This document shows positions 10,330 through 22,862 of a stretch of 64,000 bases of DNA, piece after piece (within the stretch, counting starts at the first letter, position 1; each line of letters begins with the position of its first letter). The notes under the pieces were generated by a model. That model saw nothing but the letters and a program-made list of their open reading frames with translations. It was not told where the DNA came from and did not search any database. Both the position numbers and the translations under genes were made by a program. This DNA is from Isoperla grammatica (lineage: Eukaryota > Arthropoda > Insecta > Plecoptera > Perlodidae), in the NCBI GenBank assembly GCA_945910005.1, contig OX246745.1:9604436-9668435 (forward strand), written 5' to 3'.

Positions 10330-13300
10330 CAATAAGCCAACCCATTGTTTTTACTTTTAGAAGCTTATTCAATTAAGCAAGATCCGGCCTAAGAAACAGC
10401 ACAAATTAAAGAATAACAGAAGTTGAACCAATGGCAAATTGAGTTCAACATCCGTTGAAGAGGTGAAACATCCGTTTTACCTCTTAACCTCAAAGTTATA
10501 AAACCCACCGGGAAACGCCTTTGCTTTGATCGCGTTACAGGTGTCATTTCAATCCAAAACTCCATTAGATCCTAGATAAATGTATTACACTTACATATGT
10601 TGCGTATCTTACTAAGTAACTTGCACATATTGATGGTTTTAAGATACCACCATGTGCAAACACTGTAGCTGACCTGACAATAGACATGTTTCTACATCTA
10701 ATGTCAATGTGACGTAAGTTACGTAACGCACGTCAACAAGCAAGTGAAGCCAATCCGCCTGGAGAAACCAAAAAATATCAATAAAGAGAAATTTCAGATA
10801 TCAGAAATACTAGGGAATAATAATGGAATAACTAAATGTTATATATTTGGTAGTACTGACCACGGTGGTACTTAACACTTCCAGCGCTTATTTCGAACGT
10901 TAGTTTGTATGATTTCCATTTCATTTCATTTATTTATCTTCCTGTTGAGTTGAACATTGTAGTATCGTCATAACTTAAATATTAATAATAGGCACAAGCT
11001 TTGGACTAAATTAAAGCTTCTAGAATCTAGAACAGCTTCCAGATTAATAGTGTATAATTAATTATACACCAGAGGTAGAAACATAGATATTTACAATTAT
11101 TTACAATACAAGCAGCATAGGCATACAGTTTAATTAATTACCTACAATTAAGAGATCAATTATGGACAAATACAGGAGGGAAATTACACCAAGCATGACA
11201 CATAATTAATTTGTAGAAGAGAATTCAGGACTGTTTAGCAGCCTACTATTACATCCTAGCGTAAACCAAGTTATGCACAATCTCCACATAATTTTGAGTA
11301 ACACACTTGCAATGGGATTGATTTATTACGTGCTATTTTCCATAAGACAAACAAAAGCCTTGACGATCAATTCAAGTTGACTTTCAAGTACATAGAACAA
11401 ATCACATTACCATTGAGACCCATATTATACTCATAACCTCAAATAAGTACTAATTACCTTATTCATTGTTAATTAATGAACCAAACGAGTGTAAAGACTT
11501 CCATTGGGTTGACGATTAAAAAATTAAAATATTCATGTGGCCGTGTTGTGTTTCAGACAAACATTGAAGAATTATGCACCAATCAAAGAAAAATACACCA
11601 ATGGAGCAGCTAGCAACAGATTGTTTGCAAATATGACTCTGTGATTGCACAGTATCCTCATACACAATTTACAAAGAAGGTTAAAATATTTGTCAAACCA
11701 CTAACCAGTTACTATTTAGTATACCACAAATATGTTCCTCGTGTTTACTTCCTGTTCCCTAACATGGTCGGCCTTCTCTATGCATTATTGATTAGAATTA
11801 GAATGAGGCTAGACGTAAGAATGACGTCAACGCAGACGACGATAGTCACCGTTGTGACAATATTTACAAGTGTCATGTCTGTTCAGATAGACGAGCATTC
11901 AAACAAAACTACTCACAAGTATTTTAACAGTTGGACTCTAATCGAAGGCGACCAAATTCACCCAACTTTTTAAATGTTGTAATAAAACAGGATCGAAACA
12001 GTTTTGACTGCAATCAAACTGCAAAAAAAAATCACCTTAGGAAGCTGAGCGGCAAAAAGCCGAATCAAAGCAACTCAGATGCTGGAGTGGGACGTTTATT
12101 AGCCTAACTGGCATCATGTTGATTGTTGATTGTTCCACCTGGCAATCAACACTAATATCTCTGATCACAAATTCTAATACGATTACCTTAGGTTTGACAA
12201 GCTTTGGTTGACTATTTTTCGTCGCAAAAGCTACTACTTCTAAAACTACTCGTTATTGCTTTACAGTGTGTTCAAAAACAACTTGTTATGACAATATGAT
12301 CACATGAAGAAGTACTCTACCCACGCGGAACTATGCCGCTGATCCAACGGAAGCGAACTAATAATATATTCATCCTGTTTGCTCGAAATATGAGTATGAC
12401 AGACAACTGACTAGGATGTTGACAAGTTGTTACTCATCCCTTCAAGTCAGCATTAGTGCTGACGCCCAATGTGAAACATATGTGTTCGTCAGCTACAGCT
12501 TTCTTGTTCAAATACAAATTTAATATACATAGAAAGAGACACTGTAACTATCAAAGTTCCCATTTAAGTATTTACTTGCAGAGATGCTGGAGGTATGTCC
12601 AGTAGACTGTGCAAGCTCTTTCATCGCAATTTTCTTTTTCCTTTCACACTGCCGCTCTCATAATACAAGTGTTGCAAGACAAATCTGGTACTTGACCAGA
12701 TGTCCTTGATAGTGAAAAATAAAATCAGTATTATAGAAATTTTAACGTCAAATTATTTGTAATTTTAGATTTAAATTGTAGGTACCAAGTGATTTTTTTA
12801 GGCACTGCACAACAAAACCGAAATAAGTGTTGTATGTTGTTTGCAGACATATAATATAATGCAATCGCAATGTTAGTAATGTCGGTTCTGTCAGTATTCT
12901 GAACATAATATACATTTTAAAATAATTATTATAATGCATACAAACGCTTGCTAACAAATCATGATTTAGTATGTACAGTTTAAATTATAACCTATAATCC
13001 CGCACACGCACATGCACATTTCCACCAAGTTGTGTTTCTGCTCTACTATTCATCTCACTTTATGCATATACATTTTTCTTTTTACCTTAAAGCCTATACC
13101 AGTTTTGAAAGGACTACCAGCACGCCACTGGGTGATACATCATTTAGAACCTCCAAGTATAGTACACAATTCTGAAAGGGCAAAAACTCGAAATTTTCAG
13201 AAAAAACTTTTCAGATTTCACCATTTTTAGGGCGTGTATATTTTATTTTTCGGTCTTTTACGCTTTCTGAGGATTTGGACATTCAGTATCAACCCTTCCA

Positions 13301-13410
13301 CTGTCTCAGTACGCAACAGTTTTACAACGTTTTTTCTGTCGATATGACGTGGATTAGTTATAAATCTGAAGCTGTTAGTTCGTTGATAACAATAATAATT
13401 GACAAAATCG
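10330..13410. other. 3 kb without a recognised gene
   Basis: The longest open frame (11641-11973, 110 codons) has no recognised domain. No inverted repeats or RNA genes were picked out. It may be intergenic or part of a long HMGCL 5' intron. Confidence 0.4.
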
Positions 13411-13412
13411 TA

Positions 13413-13660
13413 GGAGCACACCAGCTTTACCTGATGTGCCCCTCTTCAGGTGACTAATTATAGCTACATTAGGGGTGTTTTGGATAGTTGGGAAGGAATT
13501 TCCGAGGGATGATAGTATAACTCAATCCAAGCATTCCCCTTTACGACTAAGGAAACCCACGGGGAAAACCTTCAGTCAGAATTGCCGGTGGCCAGAATCG
13601 AATCAGCGACCTCCCGAATGAGTCTCGCGTCTTACCGCTGAGCCGTGCACCTCTATCGTT
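13413..13660 (-). repeat. SINE family 1 (tRNA-derived), copy A
   Basis: Read on the minus strand this starts with a tRNA-like head: GGCTCAGCGGTAAGACGCGA (A-box-like) then a GATTCGATTCTGG-type B box. The body includes CTTTACGACT-type and ACCTGAAGAGGGGCACATCA blocks, and the end is TGGTGTGC. The overall length is about 240 bp. It forms a tandem pair with copy B. Confidence 0.8.
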
Positions 13661-13684
13661 TTGTGTTGATAGTAATAATTTTTG

Positions 13685-13940
13685 TAGGAGTACCCGTTCT
13701 AGGGTGCACACCAGCATTACCTGATGTGCCCCTCTTCAGGTGACTAACTAGGTTATTAGGGTGTTTGGATAGTTGGGAAGGATTGTCCGAGGGATGATAG
13801 TATAATTCAATCCAAGCATTCCCCTTTACGACTGAGGAAACCCACGGGGAAAACCTTCAGTCAGAATTGCCGGTGGCCAGAATCGAATCGGCAACCTCCA
13901 GAATGAGTCTCCCGTCTTACCGCTGAGCCACCTATATCGT
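13685..13940 (-). repeat. SINE family 1, copy B (tandem to A)
   Basis: It has the same orientation as copy A and the same flank (TCGTTTTGTGTTGATAG) on the head side, 278 bp away. That points to a tandem duplication of a SINE plus its flank rather than two insertions. Confidence 0.8.
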
Positions 13941-14504
13941 TTTGTGTTGATAGAAAGCAGCGTGGTCGTATGGAATGTTGAATGTCCAAACGGCAACCCC
14001 ACCTCTCACGCTCTCATGACGCAATATATCGCATGCACCTCCTACATCACTCATGACTAACCTTTCGCCGCCATTCACACTCTACACATAACTTCGTGAT
14101 TAATAATTTCTGCCGCCGTCACCAATGACGGTCCTAGAATTAGCTGAACGTCACTTCCGCTGCCTATGATCGATAATTAAATATACTCACCAATGACGCA
14201 ACGGAATGATTCATAAGACTGGAGGGAATTTAAGAACGTGGGTTCAAATCCCGCGCCATCTTTAATCCTATCCATAATCCACTCATCAGCAGAAACGTTC
14301 CAGCATTCATCCCACAAGTAATCTCAGATTATCTGCGGTGACGCCAGGACATAAAACGGACACTAATAAGACTTGTTTTGCTTCGTAAATGGAGGGAATA
14401 TCCAATAGATATTTATTCTGGAACATGTAAAAAGCAATGCAGTATGACCTGGTATGACATTGAAACACTTGGATTACTTTATATATATATATATTTTTTT
14501 GGAA

Positions 14505-14750
14505 TACCTGTTATAGGGTACACACCAGCTTTACCTGATGTGCTCCTCTTCAGGTGACTAACTAGGTTATTAGGGTGTTTGGACAGTTGGAAAGGAATGT
14601 CCGAGGGCTGTTAGTAGGACTCAATCCCAACATTCGCCTTTACGACTGAGGAAAACCTCGGAAAAATCTTCAGTCAGGACTACCGGTGGCCGGAATCGAA
14701 CCGGCGACTTCCCGAATTAGAGTCTCGCATCTTACCGCTGAGCCACCTCA
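14505..14750 (-). repeat. SINE family 1, copy C
   Basis: The head has CCGGTTCGATTCCGGCCACC on the minus strand, the canonical B box with flanking stem. The tail shows the ACCTGAAGAGGAGCACATCA block followed by CCTATAACAGGTATTCC. Confidence 0.85.
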
Positions 14751-15207
14751 TAACTATTTAGTTTATTAAACTCAATTGTAACTGCTATTTTATGACAAAC
14801 CCTGCGAACCATCACACATAGAGAGCCCCCCCAGCCCCCCCAATCCCCCCAACCCAGCCTAATATAACTTGGAAAACATTCTTGCACCTTGAATTGTTCA
14901 CAAAATCCTGAATTATCTACGCTATACAGAGCTCTATTCATGTACTTACATAGTACAAGTAAATTAAAACGAATATAATCGGCTGACTGCACTGCAGAGC
15001 TCGACGCTTTATTTGTGCATTCAGTCAGTTTTCACTTTCATTCTCCGTCTCCCAGACAACCCTTTAACCTTTAATATGGAATCGGATGTTTTGTAAAACG
15101 CATGAACCCTTGATCCATCTATCACTGACCTCCGTCAAGATAAGCGTATTTTTATTATATCTGTATTGCGTTTGGTTTATTCTTGTACAAGTGTTTCGTC
15201 CCAATAT

Positions 15208-15345
15208 GGCAACAAATAACAAGACTCATCGACACATTGGCAACAAGTCTCATCGATCACTGGCAACAAGGCTCATCGACACGATCATTGGCAACAAGGC
15301 TCATCGACACGATCATTGGCAACAAGGCTCATCGACCGACACGAC
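15208..15345 (+). repeat. short tandem repeat, about 28-bp unit
   Basis: Five units share TGGCAACAAGGCTCATCGA, with ACACGATCAT spacers in the later units. The first two units are more diverged. Confidence 0.75.
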
Positions 15346-15659
15346 ATCGATATTAGGTGATACCTCCTGGAAACCACTATATCTCACTGTCGTAGCGTTT
15401 CGCGGCCCGAGTCCATATAATACAACTTGGTATTCGGGTATCACCAACTTGATTGCTGGTATCGTGTGTGGTATCGTTATACGTGGCTGACGTTTCGGGT
15501 TGGTTATACACTACTCATCTTCAGAGCTGGCCCTAAAATGACGACTAAAATGTGAATAAAAACTGTTGGTGTTGGCCAAAATTGGCGACATGGCCTTGGC
15601 AAAGTGTTGGATTTACGCTGTTTCAAAGAAAATCGACAGATTTATGGCGTTCTTTCACA

Positions 15660-15733
<74 letters not shown>

Positions 15734-15767
15734 ATTATTTTTATCATTATTATTATTATTATTGCTA

Positions 15768-15800
<33 letters not shown>

Positions 15801-15802
15801 TA

Positions 15803-15888
<86 letters not shown>

Positions 15889-15893
15889 TTTGT
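15660..15893. repeat. ATT microsatellite, about 235 bp
   Basis: A nearly pure ATT array with a few interruptions (15725-15800). The long leucine or isoleucine open frames over it are artefacts of the repeat. Confidence 0.95.
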
Positions 15894-15899
15894 TATTAT

Positions 15900-17435
15900 A
15901 AAATATTATAGTGTAAGCGTGCCACAGTCTTGTCGTCGCACAATTCCAACAATCTTACCTTTGTCACATCCACGAGCGCCATGTTTGAGAGCTACAGTCA
16001 CAGCTAACTATCGATAGGATAGAACTAAACATATGCAGGACCATTGTGATACACAATTGCAATAATAATTCAAACTGAAAGGCAAAACAAAAACAACAAA
16101 TGGAGAAAGTTGAAGGAATTACTTAATTCATTGATTGTGAAATGTTGTATTTGTTTGATTTACGTCTCTATTATTGCAACCATGCTAATCGAGACGATGA
16201 GTGGTGATTGCATGATGAAGATGAAGGGCAATTTAAAACACTCATATACCTCATGCGGGATTCGAACCCAGGTTCTTATAGGTGCCGTTCGCTTAGGACT
16301 TGCGAACCCCAACCGCGGACGACATTAGCAAATAACTATACAGTGTGAGACGCATTGTTAAAATCGTTCACAGCTGGAAGAATTATTAGAAGCTCATTGA
16401 GTCATTTTAGTAGTGCGTTTTGATAACCAAATATCGCCAAAAACACCAAGGTAAACATTTAACTAGGTATGTCTTATTATCTTTGTTGTTTATTGACATT
16501 ATCGTTGTTATTATTATCATTATTGGTAATCATTATTATCATTATTCAGTAATAACTGAATTAAAACATAACGAGAAAATTATTTAACTCAAGAACTCCT
16601 GGGTTCATATCAAAAACACAATAATTTGTAAATGAAACTTTGTTTTGTTGCTCAGGGGTGAAAATTACGTACGTGCTAATTCCCATAAGTAAAGTAATGT
16701 TGAGTAACTAGCCTAAATTATACGATTTCCTCAATTCTTTCCTTCTTTCTCTTTGAGGTACGTAGGAATTTTTTTACACTAATGTATGATTATTTCTCAT
16801 TGATGGGAATACATATATGATTTTTTAGTTTCTTGTCTGGCGGAAATGTTCATTCCCTAGCCGAAGCACTTATAGTTGGTTTCTACCTTAAACTTTGTCT
16901 CACTGCAGGATGAGACCGCGAGAAATGGCAAATGCCACTGCAAGAGTAGGGTTTTACCGACCCCTGAGATTCCTTCATTGTGAACACCCGCGCGCTTCGT
17001 CCACTCGAAATTCTTGACAAGCAATTATTGGCTTATCATGAATAACCGAAAATCCTAATACAGCATGATGATTGAACAATTTCTTAGAATTAACACCTGT
17101 TCCAATGGCCGTAATATTTAAAACAATACTAAAAACTCAACAACTTGCCCAGTTTTCGAAGTAGAGCTTCCATTCAAAATTTCACATTCTTGAAATACCG
17201 AAAATAAAAACCTACTGTTATTTTATATGTTGTAGTAGTGCTAATTCAGTTGCCGATAATATTGCACTGGTAGTTATTTCTGGTATTAGACCGCGATCAT
17301 GTGAATCAATTAGGGAAGCTGTCATTCCATTTATCTGTTGGGCTGTAAGCTCCGAGCTACAATTAGGGTTGCACAAAATCTGGAGAGCGGAAAAACCGGT
17401 TTGACTAGTCTCATCCTACGATGAGACAAAGTTTA
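15900..17435. other. no gene recognised
   Basis: A B-box-like GGGATTCGAACCCAGG at about 16258 suggests a SINE or foldback relic. The rest is AT-rich with small ATT runs. Confidence 0.4.
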
Positions 17436-18466
17436 CGTGCCAACCTAAGAAGCACCCTGCCAATCACTACACACAAAGAGCGACTTAGCCGTCGCCTCCT
17501 TTGTTGACAGTTGTATATGTCAATCTTGTCTAAAATCTCAAGCGGCAGTCAACGGAGTGGACACACAGTTACAAAAAGGGGACCTTCCCCTATATACAAG
17601 GAGCAATACCCGACCGTAGTCGAGTCGAGGCGACATTCTTCACACTCAGCTGTCGGTACCGGCTGAGAAGGTGAGTGCTTTGCTGAATAATGGGGATGAT
17701 TGACATTTATGATCTCCACAATACTATCGTCTCCATTTGACGTTAGCGATTGGCAGGGTGCTTCTTAGGTTGACACACAGAGTAGTAGCCTCGTAGCCTC
17801 GGTGACTATACTATCGCCTCCCTTCGAGGTTGTGATTGGCAGGGTGCTTCTTAGGTTGACACACAGAGTAGTAGCCTCGTAGCCTCGGTGACTATACTAT
17901 CGCCTCCCTTTGAGGCTGTGATTGGCAGGGTGCTTCTTAGGTTGACACACAGAGTAGTAGCCTCGTAGCCTCGGTGACTATACTATCGCCTCCCTTTGAG
18001 GTTGTGATTGGCAGGGTGCTTCTTAGGTTGACACACAGAGTAGTAGCCTCGTAGCCTCGGTGACTATACTATCGCCTCCCTTTGAGGCTGTGATTGGCAG
18101 GGTGCTTCTTAGGTTGACACACAGAGTAGTAGCCTCGTAGCCTCGGTGACTATACTATCGCCTCCCTTTGAGGCTGTGATTGGCAGGGTGCTTCTTAGGT
18201 TGACACACAGAGTAATAGCCTCGTAGCCTCGGTGACTATACTATCGCCTCCCTTTGAGGCTGTGATTGGCAGGGTGCTTCTTAGGTTGACACACAGAGTA
18301 GTAGCCTCGTAGCCTCGGTGACTATACTATCGCCTCCCTTTGAGGCTGTGATTGGCAGGGTGCTTCTTAGGTTGACACACAGAGTAGTAGCCTCGTAGCC
18401 TCGGTGACTATACTATCGCCTCCCTTTGAAGTTAGCGATTGGCAGGGTGCTTCTTAGGTTGGCACG
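17436..18466. mobile_element. inverted-repeat element carrying an 86-bp tandem array
   Basis: The left end CGTGCCAACCTAAGAAGCAC and the right end GTGCTTCTTAGGTTGGCACG are exact inverses, and pairing extends about 30 bp inward. Roughly the right two thirds is a tandem array whose units begin with the inner part of the terminal repeat (GATTGGCAGGGTGCTTCTTA). No coding capacity and no clear target duplication were seen. Confidence 0.7.
17751..18466 (+). repeat. 86-bp tandem array, about 8 units
   Basis: TGGCAGGGTG recurs at 17751, 17837, 17923, 18009, 18095, 18181, 18267, 18353 and 18440, a strict 86-bp period. Units are nearly identical and contain GTAGCCTCGTAGCCTCGG. The last unit ends as the right terminal repeat of the host element. 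Confidence 0.95.
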
Positions 18467-18979
18467 CATAGCCTCGTAGCCTCGTAGCTCACGTGCGCGG
18501 AGAGGCACTGCCATATTGGGATACTCTCTTGCTAAGAGGAGAATCATTGGAACTGATGATCTATTGTTCTATAAAAAGACTAGTATTGTTTACGCATGCG
18601 GCATGATCGTATCTCTCGAGAACCTGGCCTCCGTCACGTCATACGGTCATCCGACTCCTTCTCACTGCCGCATACAGGTATACTGTCCACGCCGTAAGAA
18701 GCGAGGTGTCCCCTAAAATTCTGAGAAGAGACGGTCGCTCCACACGGTCTATCACAACGGTATTCACCGCGGGATTTCCCGAAACCTGTATTGTTATTGT
18801 CCACTGTATTGACTGCACCGACCGTGAATGGAATGCGACCCCACCACGTCTGACAACAGGATCGAGAATGGGATTCAACTAGATTTAGGTTGGAAGTTGT
18901 CACACACGTCACTTCACAATTACATAATCCGTGACGACAACACCTTGCAAGTTAATTTGACGCGACTTATACATCGTTC

Positions 18980-19159
18980 GAGTTGAAGCTGACTCGGACA
19001 TTTGTATCGGTGAAAACGATTACAGATTACAGTAGAAAAATTATGGGCTTAGATATTTTTTTTTTAATTCTTATTTTGTTTCAATTGAATATACATCTGC
19101 AGAAATGGCTATTACTATTTATTGTTATCTATTTTATTGTTATTAAGGCCCTCTTCAGC
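18980..19159. other. no feature recognised before dispersed repeat
   Basis: AT-rich sequence without inverted repeats or protein-like frames. Confidence 0.3.
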
Positions 19160-19400
19160 CTGATGAGTGATGATTGATGAATGATAATGAGGTAGGGACG
19201 AGGGGAAGCCTGGTACCGGCACGGTAGCCTACTTCTGTCGAAAAGTACCAAGGGCCAAGGGGACCATCGGCTTTATGTCCCATCCGAAAAGATGGTGTAA
19301 CTTTGACAAACCAGTCATATAGGTTCCTCCATTAACCTGGACTGCCAAGCAGTTGACGTGAAGAATGACGCTGTTACACAAGCTTTCGAACCCTCCAACC
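19160..19400 (+). repeat. dispersed 240-bp repeat, copy 1
   Basis: This matches 55410-55635 in the same orientation. Shared blocks are GAGGGGAAGC, CATATAGGTTCCTCC, GACTGCCAAGCAGTTGAC and GCTGTTACACAAG, then a TTYGAACC end. It could be a SINE or part of a larger element. Confidence 0.6.
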
Positions 19401-19569
19401 TGCTCTAAGGCCTGGTTTTTCAATTGGTCAGTAATCTGTAACCCAACAAACCCTATGCAGATAACGGAGCGTGCAGCTAACGGTCCCGTTGATGACTGAT
19501 TAAAAAACCGGGCCTAAGTATATTATTTGTCATATTTTCTAGCATTCTTGCCGCAAGTACCAATATAGG

Positions 19570-19820
19570 TGCCTCAGCGATAAGACGCGAGACTCTATGA
19601 TCCAGGAGTCCCCGGTTTGATTCCGTCCACCGGCAGTTCTGACTAAGTTTTTTCCGAGGTTTTCCTCAGTCGTAAAGGCGAATGCTGAGACTGAGTCATA
19701 CTATCAGCTCTCGGACATTCTTTCCCAGCTATCCAAACACCCTAATAACCTATAGTTAGTCACCTGAAGAGGGGCACATCAGGTAAAGCTGGTGTGCATC
19801 CTATAACAGGGATTCCTTCG
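19570..19820 (+). repeat. SINE family 1, copy D
   Basis: A plus-strand copy. The head is TGCCTCAGCGATAAGACGCG with a GGTTTGATTCC B box, and the tail is CACCTGAAGAGGGGCACATC followed by GGTGTGCATCCTATAACAGG. This copy shows the full length in the direct orientation, about 245 bp. Confidence 0.85.
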
Positions 19821-20640
19821 AAGAATTATTAGTAATTATTGCCGAAAGTATAGGATTATGCTAATGGCAAACAAAATGTCTATGGAGAAGAGAGAATGAG
19901 ACGAAAAAGGGGGTAAAATGAACAAGGTTATGATGAATGAGAAATAGGGTGATTAAATAAGATATGAACGGGAGCCCTTTTGTGGCCACCGGTCACCACG
20001 AGGAGGAACCATGGAGGAACCCACCTCAGATCGGTTGTCTTTGAACAGATAGAGAATGCTCACTGCTAGAACACGAGGCCCAAATTCACAAAATCGAAGT
20101 TGTGTAAAGCCCCAACCACGCGTGATCGTAATCGAGATCGCAATCGCAATCGTACATTTTCGCATGCTACATCATTAAGACATCACGATTTTATTGTGAA
20201 CAGCGCGCCATAAGAACTATTAACTTAACTTTTTCACGATTTCCGGATTGCGATTGCGATCCCGATACCGTTAATTTGGGGGGGGGGGGAGGGGGGCTAT
20301 TAGATGCGTATACACTAATATTACTCTGTAGGTCTGTTTGTGAAGAACAGCCTTATTTCTAGTCGAAGATTTGAGGAGTCTGAAGGTCAAGTGGTCAAGT
20401 GCGAGGCCGTATGAAATAGAAATACATAAGCATTTGAAGCTGCAAACGAAGCGGTGATCGCAATCTCCGTCTAACCTTGAAAGAATTGTGTGACGTAGTT
20501 GGTTCTGTGTCGGCCCATAGGCCAAAGATTATCTCTAAAGAATTGTGTTATTGCATCGCTAGTTGTCAGACCATTGTTTAGTGGGCCATGGCAAGGGATA
20601 ATCTATGAAACTGAAATTTGTTTGCATGCTAGATTAGGTT

Positions 20641-20796
20641 ATGGCGGCTCGTTGGTCAATGCAATATAATATGTCAAGAGCCCAAATTCCAGATTCGAGC
20701 ATGGGGTTTTAAATTTGGAATTATACTTTAATCTATCAGTATGATACTGATGTAAGTACATGTAAACGGTGACTTCAGAGCCGCCATAGTAACGAC
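20641..20796 (+). repeat. SINE family 2, internally deleted copy
   Basis: It begins GGCGGCTCGTTGGTCAATGC and ends GTAAACGGTGACTTCAGAGC followed by CGCCATAGTAACGA. It sits directly before the fuller copy at 20797. Confidence 0.55.
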
Positions 20797-21270
20797 ATAG
20801 GTGGCTCGTTGGTCCAGTGGTTAGCAAATCCCACTTCAGGCAGAAGTTTTTTAACTTCTAATGTGGATTCAATTCCATTACTTCTTGGCTTAGGAATAAG
20901 TAAACGGTGACTTTGGAGCCGTCCTAGCAACGAAGCACTCAACAAATTCAAAGTTGTTCTGAATCGGCCTTGTTGATTCTGGCATTTGTCCGCGCAGGTG
21001 TTCGCACTGTCCAATCACTGATTCATATGTTTCGTATTTGAAATATCGATCTTTGATTGGTTATCGCTCACTCGTCGATGGTGTTCGAAGCCTACAGGGT
21101 TGGTTTAGACTCTTTAAATTAAAGTCCCCCACTGCAAATCAGTTTAATTACTGAGTGGGTAGACTCTAAATGTGAATTTATTTTATTTTTATTTAAACAA
21201 TTTTTTGTATAAACTCCCAACTAAAAATCGGTACTTTAAATATATTTTGTTTAAATCAATTTATTTATTT
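20797..21270 (+). repeat. SINE family 2 (tRNA-derived), fullest copy
   Basis: The tRNA-like head has TGGTCCAGTGGTTAGCA (A box) and GGATTCAATTCC (B box). Next come GTAAACGGTGACTTTGGAGC and CAACGAAGCA, then the 3' block CCCCCACTGCAAATCAGTTT, ACTGAGTGGGTAGACTC and a TTTA-rich tail. Related pieces lie at 4821-5080, 20641-20796, 22786-22862, 37160-37297 and 42190-42235. Confidence 0.7.
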
Positions 21271-21305
21271 ATTTATTATTATCAAATTCCATTAATTAGT
21301 TAGTA

Positions 21306-21307
<2 letters not shown>

Positions 21308-21349
<42 letters not shown>
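21308..21349. repeat. TA microsatellite
   Basis: A run of about 20 TA dinucleotides. Confidence 0.9.
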
Positions 21350-21350
<1 letters not shown>

Positions 21351-22425
21351 CTTATCTTTGTTTTTTGTACTAACTAGTGCAAGCTCGTATGCCTGGCGAC
21401 TGGAGCTGATTGTATGAACTAATAATAGCGCACAAATCAAAGTCAGCACAGCAATATAATTGTGATTTCTTGCCATTCTAAGAAGACAAGCTCTCATTTC
21501 ATCACATCATGTCAACATGTGCAAAACACATCTTAAAATTCAGTGCAGTTTAGAGGAACAAAAGACGTTTACATTCCCGTCATGTTTCAATTGTAAAGCT
21601 TGAGGCCAGTTCCATTCCTTAGTTGCAGCTCAAGCAGTGTAAGTGTTTGAGGGGGGGGGGGGGGGCTGGCCTTGCACTGCCTCCCGTTGTATGTGCACTG
21701 TAAGGTCACGCTTTCAATTTAAATAATTATCTTGTAAATATATCAAAAAGTAAAATACAAAATCGAATTTAATGAAATAAATCAAATGAAATATTAGAAT
21801 CTGGTTGTAATATTTTGAGGTATCCATATAAGATGAAATGAGTAGCCTAGTGGCAACGTTATGACCTATTTCAAAGTGGTGTGATGTTCCTTGCGATTGA
21901 TCATTCATAAGTCTTGAGCATAGATGTTGTGCAATATGACCTGTTCACTGGTCAACAGCCTAGACTCGTTGACACGCATGACCCGCGCCAGTACCCTCAT
22001 CTTGGTGCACAAATGATACTGATAAACCAACGAGAAATATAGCTTTGTGGTATCAACTTTTAACATAGACACTTGTATTTATTGGCGGATGTTCAGAAAC
22101 ATTGCACACAACATTGCTCATTAAATGAAACAATAAATAATGTTCATTCTTCATTGGGTGCGGCCAGAAATTTACCACTCTGAGCGTCTGGCGTGCAGTA
22201 CTTTCGTACTACTCAAACTACATACATAAAACTCTAGTACATATTTCGGTTCTGTTTAGAGTTGGACCAAAACATAGAGAACTAAACTGTTATTTTACGA
22301 ACGATGAGCTTTTGCACAGATTATGTTTTGTTTTCAAAAATTTCCTAAAATGTTTCATTTTTAGTAATTTTTAGTCCCAGTTTAAAAATTGTTTCTGTCC
22401 GAACAAAAACTCAACGTTCGTATAA

Positions 22426-22522
22426 GCACAGTATCATTGTGAATATGAGCACAGTATCATTGTCAATTTGAGCACAGTATCATTGTGAATTTGAGCACAG
22501 TATCATTGTGAATTTGAGCACA
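22426..22522 (+). repeat. 23-bp tandem repeat, 4 units
   Basis: GCACAGTATCATTGTGAATT repeats four times with a 23-bp period. Units differ at one or two bases. Each unit contains a small ACAGTATCATTGT-type imperfect dyad. Confidence 0.85.
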
Positions 22523-22785
22523 AAATAAGAGCGTGATCAAATTTATAATGGAGAAATGATTTTTACATAAAAGTGAGATATTGAATGCTCTGCAAATCAC
22601 ACATTTGGCTCTGGTTGCTTTGGTGCTGGTTGCTTAACTCTATAGAGTTGCTCGCTTGGGAAACAAGCCAAACAACAAGTAAACACATGCTTTAGTACAA
22701 CAACATCAAACAAATAATGAAACATGACATAATATAAATTATTATTTCATTGTTTATTGTATTGTATGTTGTACAGATGTTATGC

Positions 22786-22862
22786 TAAAGTCCCCCACTG
22801 AAAATCAGTTTCATTACTGAGTGGGTAGACTCTAAATGGGAATTTATTTATTTTATTTATTT
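22786..22862 (+). repeat. SINE family 2, 3' end only
   Basis: AAAGTCCCCCACTGAAAATC and ACTGAGTGGGTAGACTCTAA are followed by a TTTATTTA tail, matching the end of the copy at 20797. Confidence 0.6.

Noticed and set aside
10480..10547. Minus-strand ATG followed by an arginine-rich, acid-free stretch, a tempting mitochondrial presequence for HMGCL
   Set aside because: The only donor at its end (GTAAAA) is in phase 1, while the first known HMGCL exon needs phase 0; joining them gives an immediate stop.
15566..16017. Long leucine- or isoleucine-rich open frames
   Set aside because: They are translations of the ATT microsatellite in two frames.
17751..18466. CRISPR-like array
   Set aside because: The 86-bp units are identical across their full length with no unique spacers, and the genome is animal.
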